From the IMG/VR virus record IMGVR_UViG_3300010354_000238, positions 1 through 36,771 of that record: DNA of 36,771 bases. One strand, given 5' to 3'. Within the stretch, counting starts at the first letter, position 1, and each line of letters opens with the position of its first letter. The translations under genes were made by a program, and so were the position numbers. The DNA is from a virus. Below are positions 1-5,509 of the stretch, piece by piece. The notes under the pieces were generated by a model. It did no database searches, was not told where the DNA came from, and saw only the letters and a list, made by a program, of their open reading frames with translations.

Positions 1-588
1 CATTTCAAGAATAAGGAAACGGTCTTGGATAGCACGGTCAATTACACGGGTTGATGTATATTCAACACCGATATTGGCGGTAGCAAGGAAAGAAACACCG
101 GGTGCAACCTTGATAACTTCAGCATCAGGACTTTCATCAACACGAACATATCTTTGTCCGTCATCAAGAACGGTCATCAAGATATTCCACGCCTCTGGAT
201 GAGCACGGGACAATTCATCAAGCAGAATAACTGCATCAGGAATTTGAATTGCCTTGATAAAGGTGGATTGATTGAAATATGTTCCACTTTCTTTATCAAA
301 GTGGGTGGTTCCAATGAGAGCCGTTCTTGGATCCTGTGTTGAACCCAAATTGAAATAAAAGAACGGTCTATCCATAGCATCTGCAACGGTTCGGACGGCA
401 AGAGTTTTACCGGAGCCGGCAGGACCAGTTATCATAAGATTTTGACCACGAAGAACACTACGGACAAGATATTTCCATTTTATGTCCGAAAGAATTAGAG
501 ACTCCGGGCGAAATGATGGAGCCGTTGAAATAATGTCTGCAACAGACAAATTTTGTGATTTGGTTTTGGTTGTTTTGGTTCTAGACAT
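1..588 (-). CDS. MoxR/CobS-type AAA+ ATPase, partial (C-terminus outside window)
   Basis: Reading the minus strand from the ATG at 588-586 gives 196 open codons to the window edge. The product is an AAA+ ATPase: Walker A GPAGSGKT (residues 55-62), Walker B VILLDE (120-125), a sensor-1-like Asn in FLATAN (167-172) and an arginine-finger-like AIQDRF (186-191). The spacing and the DRF motif fit the MoxR/CobS branch, which remodels protein complexes, often with a VWA-domain partner; no such partner is visible here. The N-terminal ~25 residues are basic and polar. CAGGAA lies about 10 bases before the ATG and a host-type promoter lies at 635-665, so it can be transcribed alone as well as from the upstream minus-strand operon. 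The substrate is unknown. Confidence 0.85.
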   Translation of the reverse strand, partial: MSRTKTTKTKSQNLSVADIISTAPSFRPESLILSDIKWKYLVRSVLRGQNLMITGPAGSGKTLAVRTVADAMDRPFFYFNLGSTQDPRTALIGTTHFDKESGTYFNQSTFIKAIQIPDAVILLDELSRAHPEAWNILMTVLDDGQRYVRVDESPDAEVIKVAPGVSFLATANIGVEYTSTRVIDRAIQDRFLILEM

Positions 589-634
589 AGAACAATTCCT
601 GTAAGAAATGAATAAGGTTGTTTTTTAAGATATA

Positions 635-665
635 CAAATATAAGGCATTTTATTGAGAGATCAAA
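635..665 (-). promoter_or_regulatory. Bacteroidetes-type promoter for the AAA+ ATPase gene
   Basis: On the minus strand, TTTG (662-665) is separated by 19 bases from TATATTTG (635-642), an exact match to the Bacteroidetes primary-sigma consensus TTTG-N19-TAnnTTTG. It overlaps the 3' end of the upstream HTH gene. It shares flanking bases (TGCTTTGATCT before the spacer, AATGCC just before the -7 box) with the promoters at 2258 and 2354. Confidence 0.8.
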
Positions 666-940
666 GCATTATTTTTATTTTTTTTGTCAATTTTTGATAA
701 CTTCTTGTTTACCAATAACTTAACCGCATCTTCGTGAACCAAATACTTTACTTTCTTTTGGTTCTCTTTCTGGACTTTGAGGACAAGAGTTTGATCAACT
801 ACTGGTTTCTCATGTATTTTGTAACTTTGGTATTTTCGGGTTCTACCGTTAGTCAATCGGCGGACATACTGAAACGAACATCCGAGAATTTTTGCAACTT
901 CGGGTACTGTGTACCATTTGCCTTGCGGTGTGTCAATCAT
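650..940 (-). CDS. Excisionase/MerR-like helix-turn-helix protein
   Basis: A 96-residue basic protein. Residues about 9-40 contain WYTVPEVAKILGCSFQYVRR, the typical start of an excisionase-type winged HTH (HTH_17 class): an aromatic/threonine cap, EVAxxLG, then a recognition helix. The rest is lysine-rich. It probably binds DNA as a small transcriptional regulator; excision is unlikely since no integrase is seen. Its ATG overlaps the TGA of the preceding gene (ATGA, 937-940), and AGGAG lies upstream inside that gene, so the two are translationally coupled. Its 3' end overlaps the promoter of the AAA+ ATPase gene. The DNA target is unknown. Confidence 0.7.
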   Translation of the reverse strand: MIDTPQGKWYTVPEVAKILGCSFQYVRRLTNGRTRKYQSYKIHEKPVVDQTLVLKVQKENQKKVKYLVHEDAVKLLVNKKLSKIDKKNKNNALISQ

Positions 941-1497
941 TTCTTTCTCCTGGTTGTTTTGGTTGGTTTAATAGATTTGGTTGTTGTTTTTTTTATAGTT
1001 TTCTTCGTTACCTTAGCAGTCTTCGGTTTAGCCGTTTTCTTCTTTGTTGTTTTGGTAGCCGACTTTGCAGGTGCCTTTTTCTTCTGCAACTTCTTCGTTA
1101 TCTCTGCAGAAATTTTATCATCGAGCGTAACTTTCTTTTTCTTGTTTGGTGCAGGTGGTTTGATTTCCGTTACAGGTAATGTTCCAAACAATTCTGGCTT
1201 CTCTACGCCCTTATGATATACCTTGCCGTTCTCATGGACAAATTCCTTAAAAAATTTCCAACCGCGAGGAAACCCAGTGGAAACTGTTTTCTCATTCAGA
1301 GTAGGACCTGGAATCTTTGAAGCAACACATTTCCAACAAGTGGCAGAGACTATGCCTTCCATAACACGCAATTTCTCGTTGCAGGCACGGCCAGAATACC
1401 ACTTACTTTTTGGATCACCGCCTTCACAAGTTACTGTTTTCATCTTGATATTTTCAAGATTTCTTGTGTGTTTTTTTGATGTTCCTTTGCGTCTCAT
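937..1497 (-). CDS. Four-cysteine protein with histone H1-like lysine-rich tail
   Basis: A 186-residue protein. The N-terminal part has four cysteines (C24, C39, C54, C57; the last two as CWKC), which could bind zinc. The middle contains RGWKFFKEFVHENGKVYHKG, a block I do not recognise. From about residue 118 the chain is dominated by Lys, Ala, Thr and Pro (for example KKKTAKPKTAKVTKK), like the C-terminal tail of histone H1 or bacterial H1-like proteins. A role in coating or bridging nucleic acid is an inference from composition. AAGGAAAT precedes the ATG. It is followed by the HTH gene with a 4-base overlap. A shorter start at Met19 is possible but has no better ribosome binding site. Confidence 0.7.
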   Translation of the reverse strand: MRRKGTSKKHTRNLENIKMKTVTCEGGDPKSKWYSGRACNEKLRVMEGIVSATCWKCVASKIPGPTLNEKTVSTGFPRGWKFFKEFVHENGKVYHKGVEKPELFGTLPVTEIKPPAPNKKKKVTLDDKISAEITKKLQKKKAPAKSATKTTKKKTAKPKTAKVTKKTIKKTTTKSIKPTKTTRRKK

Positions 1498-1512
1498 AAT
1501 TTTATTTCCTTA

Positions 1513-1833
1513 TCATAATAAATTTTGTTTTTCTAAATCAACTCTAATTTCTTCAATCATTTTGTCCAAGTCTAATTTGGAATAATCCGGTTCGCCTGGA
1601 AAGAAATATCTGAAAGCGGTCTTGATACTGGTTACAATAAATCCTACAAACAGAACAAACGGAATAAGCAAAAGCAAGTAGTAATTTGAAGGATCTGTTG
1701 TTTTCCATAAACCAATGTACCATATAAATAAAGCGATGGATAATGCAAAACAAAGTAGTAGGTAACATATAAACAAAAATAAATAAATTGTGTATTTTAT
1801 ACCGTTACCAATTACGCCTAATATGAAATTCAT
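1513..1833 (-). CDS. Small membrane protein, unknown function
   Basis: A 106-residue protein with two strongly hydrophobic stretches (about residues 12-40 and 50-72) and a charged C-terminal tail rich in Asp, Glu and Lys (SKLDLDKMIEEIRVDLEKQN), probably an amphipathic helix outside the bilayer. The start is set by AAGGAAAG about 8 bases upstream of the ATG. It lies between two minus-strand genes in the same operon, 15 bases before the four-cysteine protein. I do not recognise a family. It could be an early membrane or superinfection factor, but nothing in the sequence proves that. Confidence 0.65.
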   Translation of the reverse strand: MNFILGVIGNGIKYTIYLFLFICYLLLCFALSIALFIWYIGLWKTTDPSNYYLLLLIPFVLFVGFIVTSIKTAFRYFFPGEPDYSKLDLDKMIEEIRVDLEKQNLL

Positions 1834-1883
1834 AACAAACTTTCCTTAATAAATTATTTCTTGTTACCGTTGTTGTTGGTGGA

Positions 1884-2216
1884 TTAAATATGGTTTGTAA
1901 TTATCATACCACCATTTTCAGAAGAATATCTACCGATAGGTGCCCATTGTGCACTATCAGGCCAAGGATGATTGTTCAAGAACCACATCCAATTTTTCTG
2001 ATGAATACGGACACCCGGAATGCCGTTCAATCTTTCTTTGGTTGTCTTTGTTTCCCAACCTGCAGAACGAACATAAACCATTCCGTCAGTATCGTCAATT
2101 TTTGCAATGGCATGGCCGTGTAGGTATAAGGTTGTGCCGTCTGTGTAGGTATTGTCTCTGCGGAATTTCTTACGCATTAACCAATTTGATACGGCGAGCG
2201 ATGTTACTTTTCTCAT
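1884..2216 (-). CDS. Conserved phage protein of unknown function
   Basis: A 110-residue basic protein rich in Trp and Arg. Recognisable stretches are TLYLHGHAIAKI (residues about 29-40) and TKERLNGIPGVRIHQKNWMW (about 60-79). I believe related proteins occur in other large phages and plasmids, where they are listed as hypothetical; this is memory, not a search. No catalytic motif is apparent. AAGGAT precedes the ATG. It is the first gene after two tandem host-type promoters (2258-2288 and 2354-2384), so it is probably expressed strongly and early, ahead of the membrane protein and four-cysteine protein genes. Confidence 0.7.
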   Translation of the reverse strand: MRKVTSLAVSNWLMRKKFRRDNTYTDGTTLYLHGHAIAKIDDTDGMVYVRSAGWETKTTKERLNGIPGVRIHQKNWMWFLNNHPWPDSAQWAPIGRYSSENGGMIITNHI

Positions 2217-2257
2217 TGTGAGATCCTTGAATATGTGGTTGTTATCAGTTTACAATA

Positions 2258-2288
2258 CAAATATAAGGCATTGCCAACTAAGATCAAA
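2258..2288 (-). promoter_or_regulatory. Bacteroidetes-type promoter, proximal of a tandem pair
   Basis: On the minus strand: TTTG (2285-2288), 19-base spacer, TATATTTG (2258-2265). This is an exact consensus match. It lies about 42 bases upstream of the ATG at 2216, giving a leader of about 35 bases. Confidence 0.8.
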
Positions 2289-2353
2289 GCACTTTTTGAA
2301 ATAATTGTAAAAATGTCCATATTTGTTTGTTTGGTTGTCATCATTTTATACTA

Positions 2354-2384
2354 CAAATATAAGGCATTTTTTTGTAAGATCAAA
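2354..2384 (-). promoter_or_regulatory. Bacteroidetes-type promoter, distal of a tandem pair
   Basis: On the minus strand: TTTG (2381-2384), 19-base spacer, TATATTTG (2354-2361). It sits exactly 96 bases upstream of the proximal copy. The two share the extended flanks (TGCTTTGATCT and AATGCC). No gene lies between them, so the distal one either boosts the same operon or makes a leader of about 130 bases. Confidence 0.75.
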
Positions 2385-2440
2385 GCAATAATAAAAAAAA
2401 ATTGTAAACCGTTGATTTGTAAGGAGTTACGCTAAGTCTA

Positions 2441-2478
2441 TAAAAATAAAGGACTTACGCCGAAAATGACGTAAATCC
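2441..2478 (-). terminator. Rho-independent terminator for the 3129-2505 operon
   Basis: On the minus strand GGATTTACG (2478-2470) and CGTAAGTCC (2459-2451) form a 9-pair stem with one mismatch and a 10-base loop. The T-rich tract TTTATTTTTA (2450-2441) follows. It lies 27 bases beyond the stop codon at 2505 and insulates that operon from the tandem promoters downstream. Confidence 0.65.
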
Positions 2479-2504
2479 TTGAAAATAAAAGACTTAAATG
2501 ATTT

Positions 2505-2933
2505 TTAGTCATCTTGTCTCATAAGTACATCTGGTCTTGTAATGATTTCACAATTTCCAATTTCATCTTCAACTAACATACTATTTTTGTCCCAAGATAT
2601 TATCTGATCAAAATACATACATCCGTATCTTTGAAAGTAACTGGAATGTTCTGTAAAAATTTCATTTATATCATCACTCTTTGTTGATTCATCAAAATAT
2701 GGTAATCCATATTCAGAAATAAACTTATATTCTGACTTATCAAATATTTGATAATATTCTTCGTATTCATCGGAATATTGTTCCGTGTTTGATATAATCC
2801 AATCTTCTACATTCTCTTTTGTTATCAAATATGCAGAATATTCTTCTTTCAATTCTTGAAGATTTTTACAATTTGATAATGGATTAAATTGTTTTTCATA
2901 CTCTTTGATTAAGTTATTGAAATCATTACTCAT
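2505..2933 (-). CDS. Acidic hypothetical protein
   Basis: I choose the ATG at 2933 (protein beginning MSNDFNN, 142 residues) over an upstream in-frame ATG at 2963. The shorter start overlaps the stop of the preceding gene by only 8 bases, the usual arrangement for coupled phage genes. The protein is acidic and rich in Tyr, Glu, Asp and Ser (for example SDEYEEYYQIFDKSEY), with no transmembrane segment or known catalytic motif. I do not recognise a family. Small acidic early phage proteins are often inhibitors or DNA mimics, but that is only a class expectation. The operon ends at the terminator at 2441-2478. Confidence 0.6.
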   Translation of the reverse strand: MSNDFNNLIKEYEKQFNPLSNCKNLQELKEEYSAYLITKENVEDWIISNTEQYSDEYEEYYQIFDKSEYKFISEYGLPYFDESTKSDDINEIFTEHSSYFQRYGCMYFDQIISWDKNSMLVEDEIGNCEIITRPDVLMRQDD

Positions 2934-3129
2934 AGATACAGTCCACAATTTTTGATTCCGCAATAGTTTTTACTTCAAATGGTTCGGTACTATTTTTCAA
3001 ATACTTATTAACCATAACTTCTGCATCGGTAACTGAAACTGCACTAACTACATATGTGCGGTTGTGCTTTTTTACTTTACCTTGTTCATTTGTGATTTCA
3101 AATTGAACTTTTGCGAGGTAGAACGCCAT
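2926..3129 (-). CDS. Small conserved protein, possibly DUF4494-like
   Basis: A 67-residue protein beginning MAFYLAKVQFEI. An upstream in-frame ATG exists at 3162, but AAAGGA sits 8 bases before the ATG at 3129, and the minus-strand promoter (3174-3205) would place the transcript start very close to 3162. The pattern (a beta-strand with V.FEITNEQGKVKK, then TYVVSAVSVTDAEVMVNKYL) resembles the short domain annotated DUF4494 in Bacteroidetes and their phages, where an adenine/alanine-rich helix follows DAxSxTDAE. This assignment is from memory and tentative. It is the first gene of a two-gene operon with 2505-2933. Confidence 0.6.
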   Translation of the reverse strand: MAFYLAKVQFEITNEQGKVKKHNRTYVVSAVSVTDAEVMVNKYLKNSTEPFEVKTIAESKIVDCIYE

Positions 3130-3138
3130 AACAAATCC

Positions 3139-3170
3139 TTTGGAAATGTGATAAAAAATCATTATATTTG
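3139..3170 (+). promoter_or_regulatory. Bacteroidetes-type promoter for the phosphodiester-glycosidase-like gene
   Basis: TTTG (3139-3142), a 20-base spacer and TATATTTG (3163-3170) on the plus strand. Its -7 box is only 3 bases from the -7 box of the oppositely directed promoter (3174-3181). Its -33 box overlaps the ribosome binding site of the minus-strand gene. Confidence 0.7.
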
Positions 3171-3173
3171 ATA

Positions 3174-3205
3174 CGAATATAAGAAATTGTTAAATACGAA
3201 GCAAG
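3174..3205 (-). promoter_or_regulatory. Bacteroidetes-type promoter for the 3129-2505 operon
   Basis: On the minus strand: CTTG (3205-3202), a 20-base spacer and TATATTCG (3181-3174), one mismatch from TAnnTTTG. With the plus-strand box it forms the near-palindrome TATATTTGATACGAATATA (3163-3181). Confidence 0.6.
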
Positions 3206-3256
3206 CAATTTTTGAAATTTTTTATTATAGTTATTATTTTCATTGAGGGAAAAACG

Positions 3257-3910
3257 ATGTTGAGATTTATTTTAGTATTGTTATTGGCATCACCTATGAT
3301 ATTGGGGAAAGAATGGGTAATTAAGTTGCCACTCACCAAAGTTCATGTTTATTCATCAGATACACTACGCCACCCATCATGGTATTCGGTAAAGTATAGA
3401 TTGAGAAATATGATAAACTTATCATTCTTTACTACAAAAGATGTAGTTCCACCGTTCAAAAATCATGGTTATATTAAACCAAATAACCCACATAGTTGGC
3501 CATTTGTGTCTATTGATGATCCACACGACTTTGGTGTTCCTAATTTAAGACCACATATCCACTTCAGCGATAGATATGGTGTACCAGCAATATGGTCAAA
3601 ATACATCTTTGCGGGAACGCCACTACTCGTTAAAGACAGTTTACCACAAAGTATACCAAATAACAGTTTTACAACAGCCAGAAGGCCGAGAACAGTATTT
3701 GGCAGTCATCATCCAGATAGTGTGTTTATCTACATCAACGATGGTATCAGAGTTGTTGATTTACCAAAAAGATTATTAGAATTAGGTTGTAAGGATGCCA
3801 TCAACATGGACGGTGGTGGTTCAACATTTTTATATCGTGGTAACAAATATGATTATGTTCAATCGCCAATTAAAAAAATGAGGAAATATCCGAATGTTCT
3901 TGCTTGGTAG
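3257..3910 (+). CDS. Exported phosphodiester glycosidase-like (NAGPA domain) protein
   Basis: I choose the ATG at 3257 (217 residues) because GAGGGA lies 7 bases before it and because it then opens with a clean signal peptide, MLRFILVLLLASPMILG. The mature part carries the hallmarks of the NAGPA/phosphodiester glycosidase fold: RRPRTVFG (142-149), a VFIYINDG strand (156-163) and DAINMDGGGST (180-190). Family members hydrolyse phosphodiester-linked sugars; bacterial ones act on cell-envelope polymers. In a phage an exported copy could trim wall or capsule polymers during lysis, or alter the surface of the infected cell. The target cannot be read from sequence. It has its own promoter and is followed by the repeat-rich region before the exported transglycosylase. 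Confidence 0.8.
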   Translation: MLRFILVLLLASPMILGKEWVIKLPLTKVHVYSSDTLRHPSWYSVKYRLRNMINLSFFTTKDVVPPFKNHGYIKPNNPHSWPFVSIDDPHDFGVPNLRPHIHFSDRYGVPAIWSKYIFAGTPLLVKDSLPQSIPNNSFTTARRPRTVFGSHHPDSVFIYINDGIRVVDLPKRLLELGCKDAINMDGGGSTFLYRGNKYDYVQSPIKKMRKYPNVLAW

Positions 3911-3920
3911 TAGATATTGC

Positions 3921-3951
3921 TTTGATCATATAGGTAAAATTTATTATCTTG
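3921..3951 (+). promoter_or_regulatory. Probable Bacteroidetes-type promoter facing the repeat region
   Basis: TGCTTTGATC (3918-3927) matches the extended upstream element of the minus-strand promoters. TTTG (3921-3924) is followed by 20 bases and TATCTTG (3945-3951), one base short of TAnnTTTG. It would transcribe the repeats at 3955-4030 and then the transglycosylase leader. Confidence 0.45.
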
Positions 3952-3954
3952 CCA

Positions 3955-4030
3955 GTGAACACGGAGAAAGTGTGAACACAAAGAAAGTGATCAGATATAG
4001 ATCTAATATAGATCTATAGATCTAATATAG
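3955..4030 (+). repeat. Two nested sets of direct repeats with central palindrome
   Basis: Two adjacent 17-base units, GTGAACACGGAGAAAGT (3955-3971) and GTGAACACAAAGAAAGT (3972-3988), differ at two positions. Seven bases later TATAGATCTAATATAG occurs twice without mismatch (3996-4011 and 4015-4030), 3 bases apart. Their junction forms the perfect 14-base palindrome AGATCTATAGATCT (4010-4023). There is no open reading frame of note in 3911-4205. Repeats of this form can be repressor sites, iterons or partition sites. Confidence 0.75.
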
Positions 4031-4061
4031 GGTTAGTGGATTTTAATAAGTAAAAAAATGC

Positions 4062-4092
4062 TTGTTTTATATTTATATTTTTCGTATCTTTG
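4062..4092 (+). promoter_or_regulatory. Bacteroidetes-type promoter for the transglycosylase operon
   Basis: TTG (4062-4064), a 20-base spacer and TATCTTTG (4085-4092), matching TAnnTTTG exactly. Transcription would start near 4098, giving a leader of roughly 108 bases before the ATG at 4206. Confidence 0.65.
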
Positions 4093-4106
4093 ATACAATA
4101 TCAAAG
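4088..4106. promoter_or_regulatory. Inverted repeat over the -7 box and start site (operator candidate)
   Basis: CTTTGATA (4088-4095) and TATCAAAG (4099-4106) are perfect 8-base inverted arms around a 3-base spacer. The left arm overlaps the -7 element TATCTTTG, the position expected for a repressor operator that blocks the polymerase. Confidence 0.55.
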
Positions 4107-4122
4107 TAAGTTCTTTGAAAAC

Positions 4123-4169
4123 ATGGTCGGTATATGTTTTAACCATTTTGTTGAAATCAACATTATGGT
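4123..4169 (+). promoter_or_regulatory. Structured 5' leader of the transglycosylase mRNA
   Basis: The leader contains ATGGTCGGTAT (4123-4133), which is complementary over 11 bases to ATACCGACCAT (4745-4755) beyond the stop codon of the same gene. It also contains a hairpin at 4142-4169 (ACCAT/ATGGT outer and GTTGA/TCAAC inner pairs with a small internal loop). The arrangement is seen in the sequence; a regulatory role is inferred. Confidence 0.4.
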
Positions 4170-4205
4170 GTGTTAAATATATTATCCATAAATGAGGACA
4201 AGATT

Positions 4206-4709
4206 ATGACTAACAAATGTAAACGGGTTATAGCAATGTTCTTAATTGGCTTTTGTTTTCCGTTAGTAGCAATGACAACTACTTTAAACAGAAGTGCTGA
4301 AACTAAAGCAGCAACAATGAAGAATGTGTTATATTCATCTATCGTTTGGGTTGAGTCAAAAGGCAATGCAACCGCACGATCAAAGGATGGTTCACTTGGT
4401 ATAGTACAAATTTTACCAGTAATGGTGAAGGAAGTGAACCGAATCTGTAAAATGAAAGGTATAAATAAAACTTTTACTTTACAAGATAGGCTAAATCCTG
4501 AAAAGTCTGAACAAATGTTTTGGATTTTTCAGAATTTCTACAATCCCAACATTAACTGGGAAACCATCACAATGAGTGAGATGGAGATCATTGCACGGAA
4601 GTGGAATGGAGGTCCTAATGGACATAAAAAAGGTGCTACTCGGCACTACTGGAATAAAGTTTCAAAATTGGTCTATAAAGACCTAAAAGAAAAGGGTTTT
4701 AAGGTATAA
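4206..4709 (+). CDS. Exported SLT-type lytic transglycosylase
   Basis: The ATG at 4206 is preferred over 4170 because GAGGA lies about 8 bases before it. The product (167 residues) opens with a basic N-terminus and hydrophobic stretch, KRVIAMFLIGFCFPLVAM, a signal peptide or signal anchor. The catalytic domain has SSIVWVESKGN with the likely catalytic Glu50, then GSLGIVQIL (62-70; the GxxQ motif of SLT enzymes) and ARKWNGGPNG (130-139), equivalent to the AYNAG loop. It should cleave the MurNAc-GlcNAc glycan strand in the periplasm, so it is a good endolysin candidate, exported by the host secretion system without needing a holin. Expression is probably tightly controlled: promoter with operator, a long structured leader, and a 3' hairpin at 4728-4765. 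Confidence 0.8.
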   Translation: MTNKCKRVIAMFLIGFCFPLVAMTTTLNRSAETKAATMKNVLYSSIVWVESKGNATARSKDGSLGIVQILPVMVKEVNRICKMKGINKTFTLQDRLNPEKSEQMFWIFQNFYNPNINWETITMSEMEIIARKWNGGPNGHKKGATRHYWNKVSKLVYKDLKEKGFKV

Positions 4710-4727
4710 TGATTATTATACTATAAT

Positions 4728-4765
4728 CGAGAGATATTTTTTACATACCGACCATTTTTCTCTCG
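4728..4765 (+). other. Stem-loop after the transglycosylase gene
   Basis: CGAGAGA (4728-4734) pairs with TCTCTCG (4759-4765) around a 24-base loop. The loop presents ACATACCGACCAT, the complement of a leader element at 4123. No T-tract follows, so it does not look like a simple terminator. Confidence 0.5.
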
Positions 4766-4800
4766 TAAAATATATTTATCTTAAACTTCAGGAGATAAAA

Positions 4801-5052
4801 TTGGAAATTATTACAGCATTTATTATTGGGTTTGGAAGTATGTGGATAGCATACAAACTAGATTTTACAAGACCAGAAACCTGTCCTATGAAAGAATCAA
4901 TGATTAACATTGCAACGATATATCCTAATAATCATAAATTATGCAGTGAAATAAAAAAATATTCATTTGATAAAATAAAAAACGGTAACTTTGAATATGT
5001 AGAAGTAATCGAGCACATAAAACGGCAAAAAAATGACAAAACAAGAACATAA
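4801..5052 (+). CDS. Small membrane-anchored protein
   Basis: An 83-residue protein with a TTG start, supported by GGAG about 8 bases upstream. Residues 3-18 (ITAFIIGFGSMWIAYK) form one transmembrane segment. The rest is soluble with two cysteines and many lysines. No family recognised. It overlaps the next gene by 20 bases. In this position a small membrane protein could be a lysis accessory (holin or spanin component), but a single N-terminal segment and the lack of a lipobox leave that unproved. Confidence 0.55.
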   Translation: MEIITAFIIGFGSMWIAYKLDFTRPETCPMKESMINIATIYPNNHKLCSEIKKYSFDKIKNGNFEYVEVIEHIKRQKNDKTRT

Positions 5053-5506
5053 ATTAAAATCCATGTTAAACTACTATGAAGTAGATTTAAAAGGAAAAAA
5101 AGATGAAAAAATGGACAAGAAAGATTTAAAAAAATTTCTTGATAAATTTAATAACATTATGGATTATTATATTCTACAAGATATAATTTCAAAAATAAAA
5201 GAAAAAAGGGAAGAAAGACCAAAGTTTGAAGATGAAGATGAAGAAGAAATTGATCCAATGTTAAAACCAAAAGACGAACAAAAACCTCCCAAAATCAATA
5301 TTGACAATTCTGATAAATTATTTGGTGATGATGAACTGGATACATCTAATTTTGATAATCTAAATGATCCAATAGATACTGACATAAATAAATTCTTAAA
5401 ATGGCTAACATTAGTATTATATTCAGGTGACCACTCTGTTATTATTACAGAAGATAAAAATGGAATTTATATTAAATTGATTAAAATAAATAAAGGTAAA
5501 AAATAA
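5033..5506 (+). CDS. Charged hypothetical protein
   Basis: A 157-residue protein with a lysine-rich N-terminal helix region (residues 1-55), a very acidic middle (FEDEDEEEIDPML at about 64-76, and GDDELDTSNFDNLNDPIDTD) and a short hydrophobic-rich C-terminal domain containing KWLTLVLYSGDHSVIITEDK. It has no known motif, and the middle is probably disordered. It overlaps the preceding gene and sits 3 bases before thyX, so it belongs to the same transcript. Function unknown. Confidence 0.55.
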   Translation: MTKQEHKLKSMLNYYEVDLKGKKDEKMDKKDLKKFLDKFNNIMDYYILQDIISKIKEKREERPKFEDEDEEEIDPMLKPKDEQKPPKINIDNSDKLFGDDELDTSNFDNLNDPIDTDINKFLKWLTLVLYSGDHSVIITEDKNGIYIKLIKINKGKK

Positions 5507-5509
5507 GTT

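Noticed and set aside
734-1216. Plus-strand open frame of 160 codons
   Set aside because: It is the complement of the Lys-rich tail of the minus-strand gene at 937-1497; the Phe/Val/Leu-rich product reflects the reverse of AAA/AAG codons and it has no ribosome binding site.
2235-2435. Plus-strand open frame whose product repeats YKYKA...KIKA
   Set aside because: The internal repeat is caused by the two tandem minus-strand promoters it reads through; the frame has no ribosome binding site.
4123-4755. Insertion-sequence-like element formed by the inverted 11-mers around the transglycosylase
   Set aside because: No transposase and no target-site duplication is apparent; RNA pairing explains the second copy lying in a hairpin loop better.
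5167-5385. Minus-strand frame rich in serine
   Set aside because: It mirrors the acidic GAT/GAA codons of the plus-strand gene at 5033-5506.
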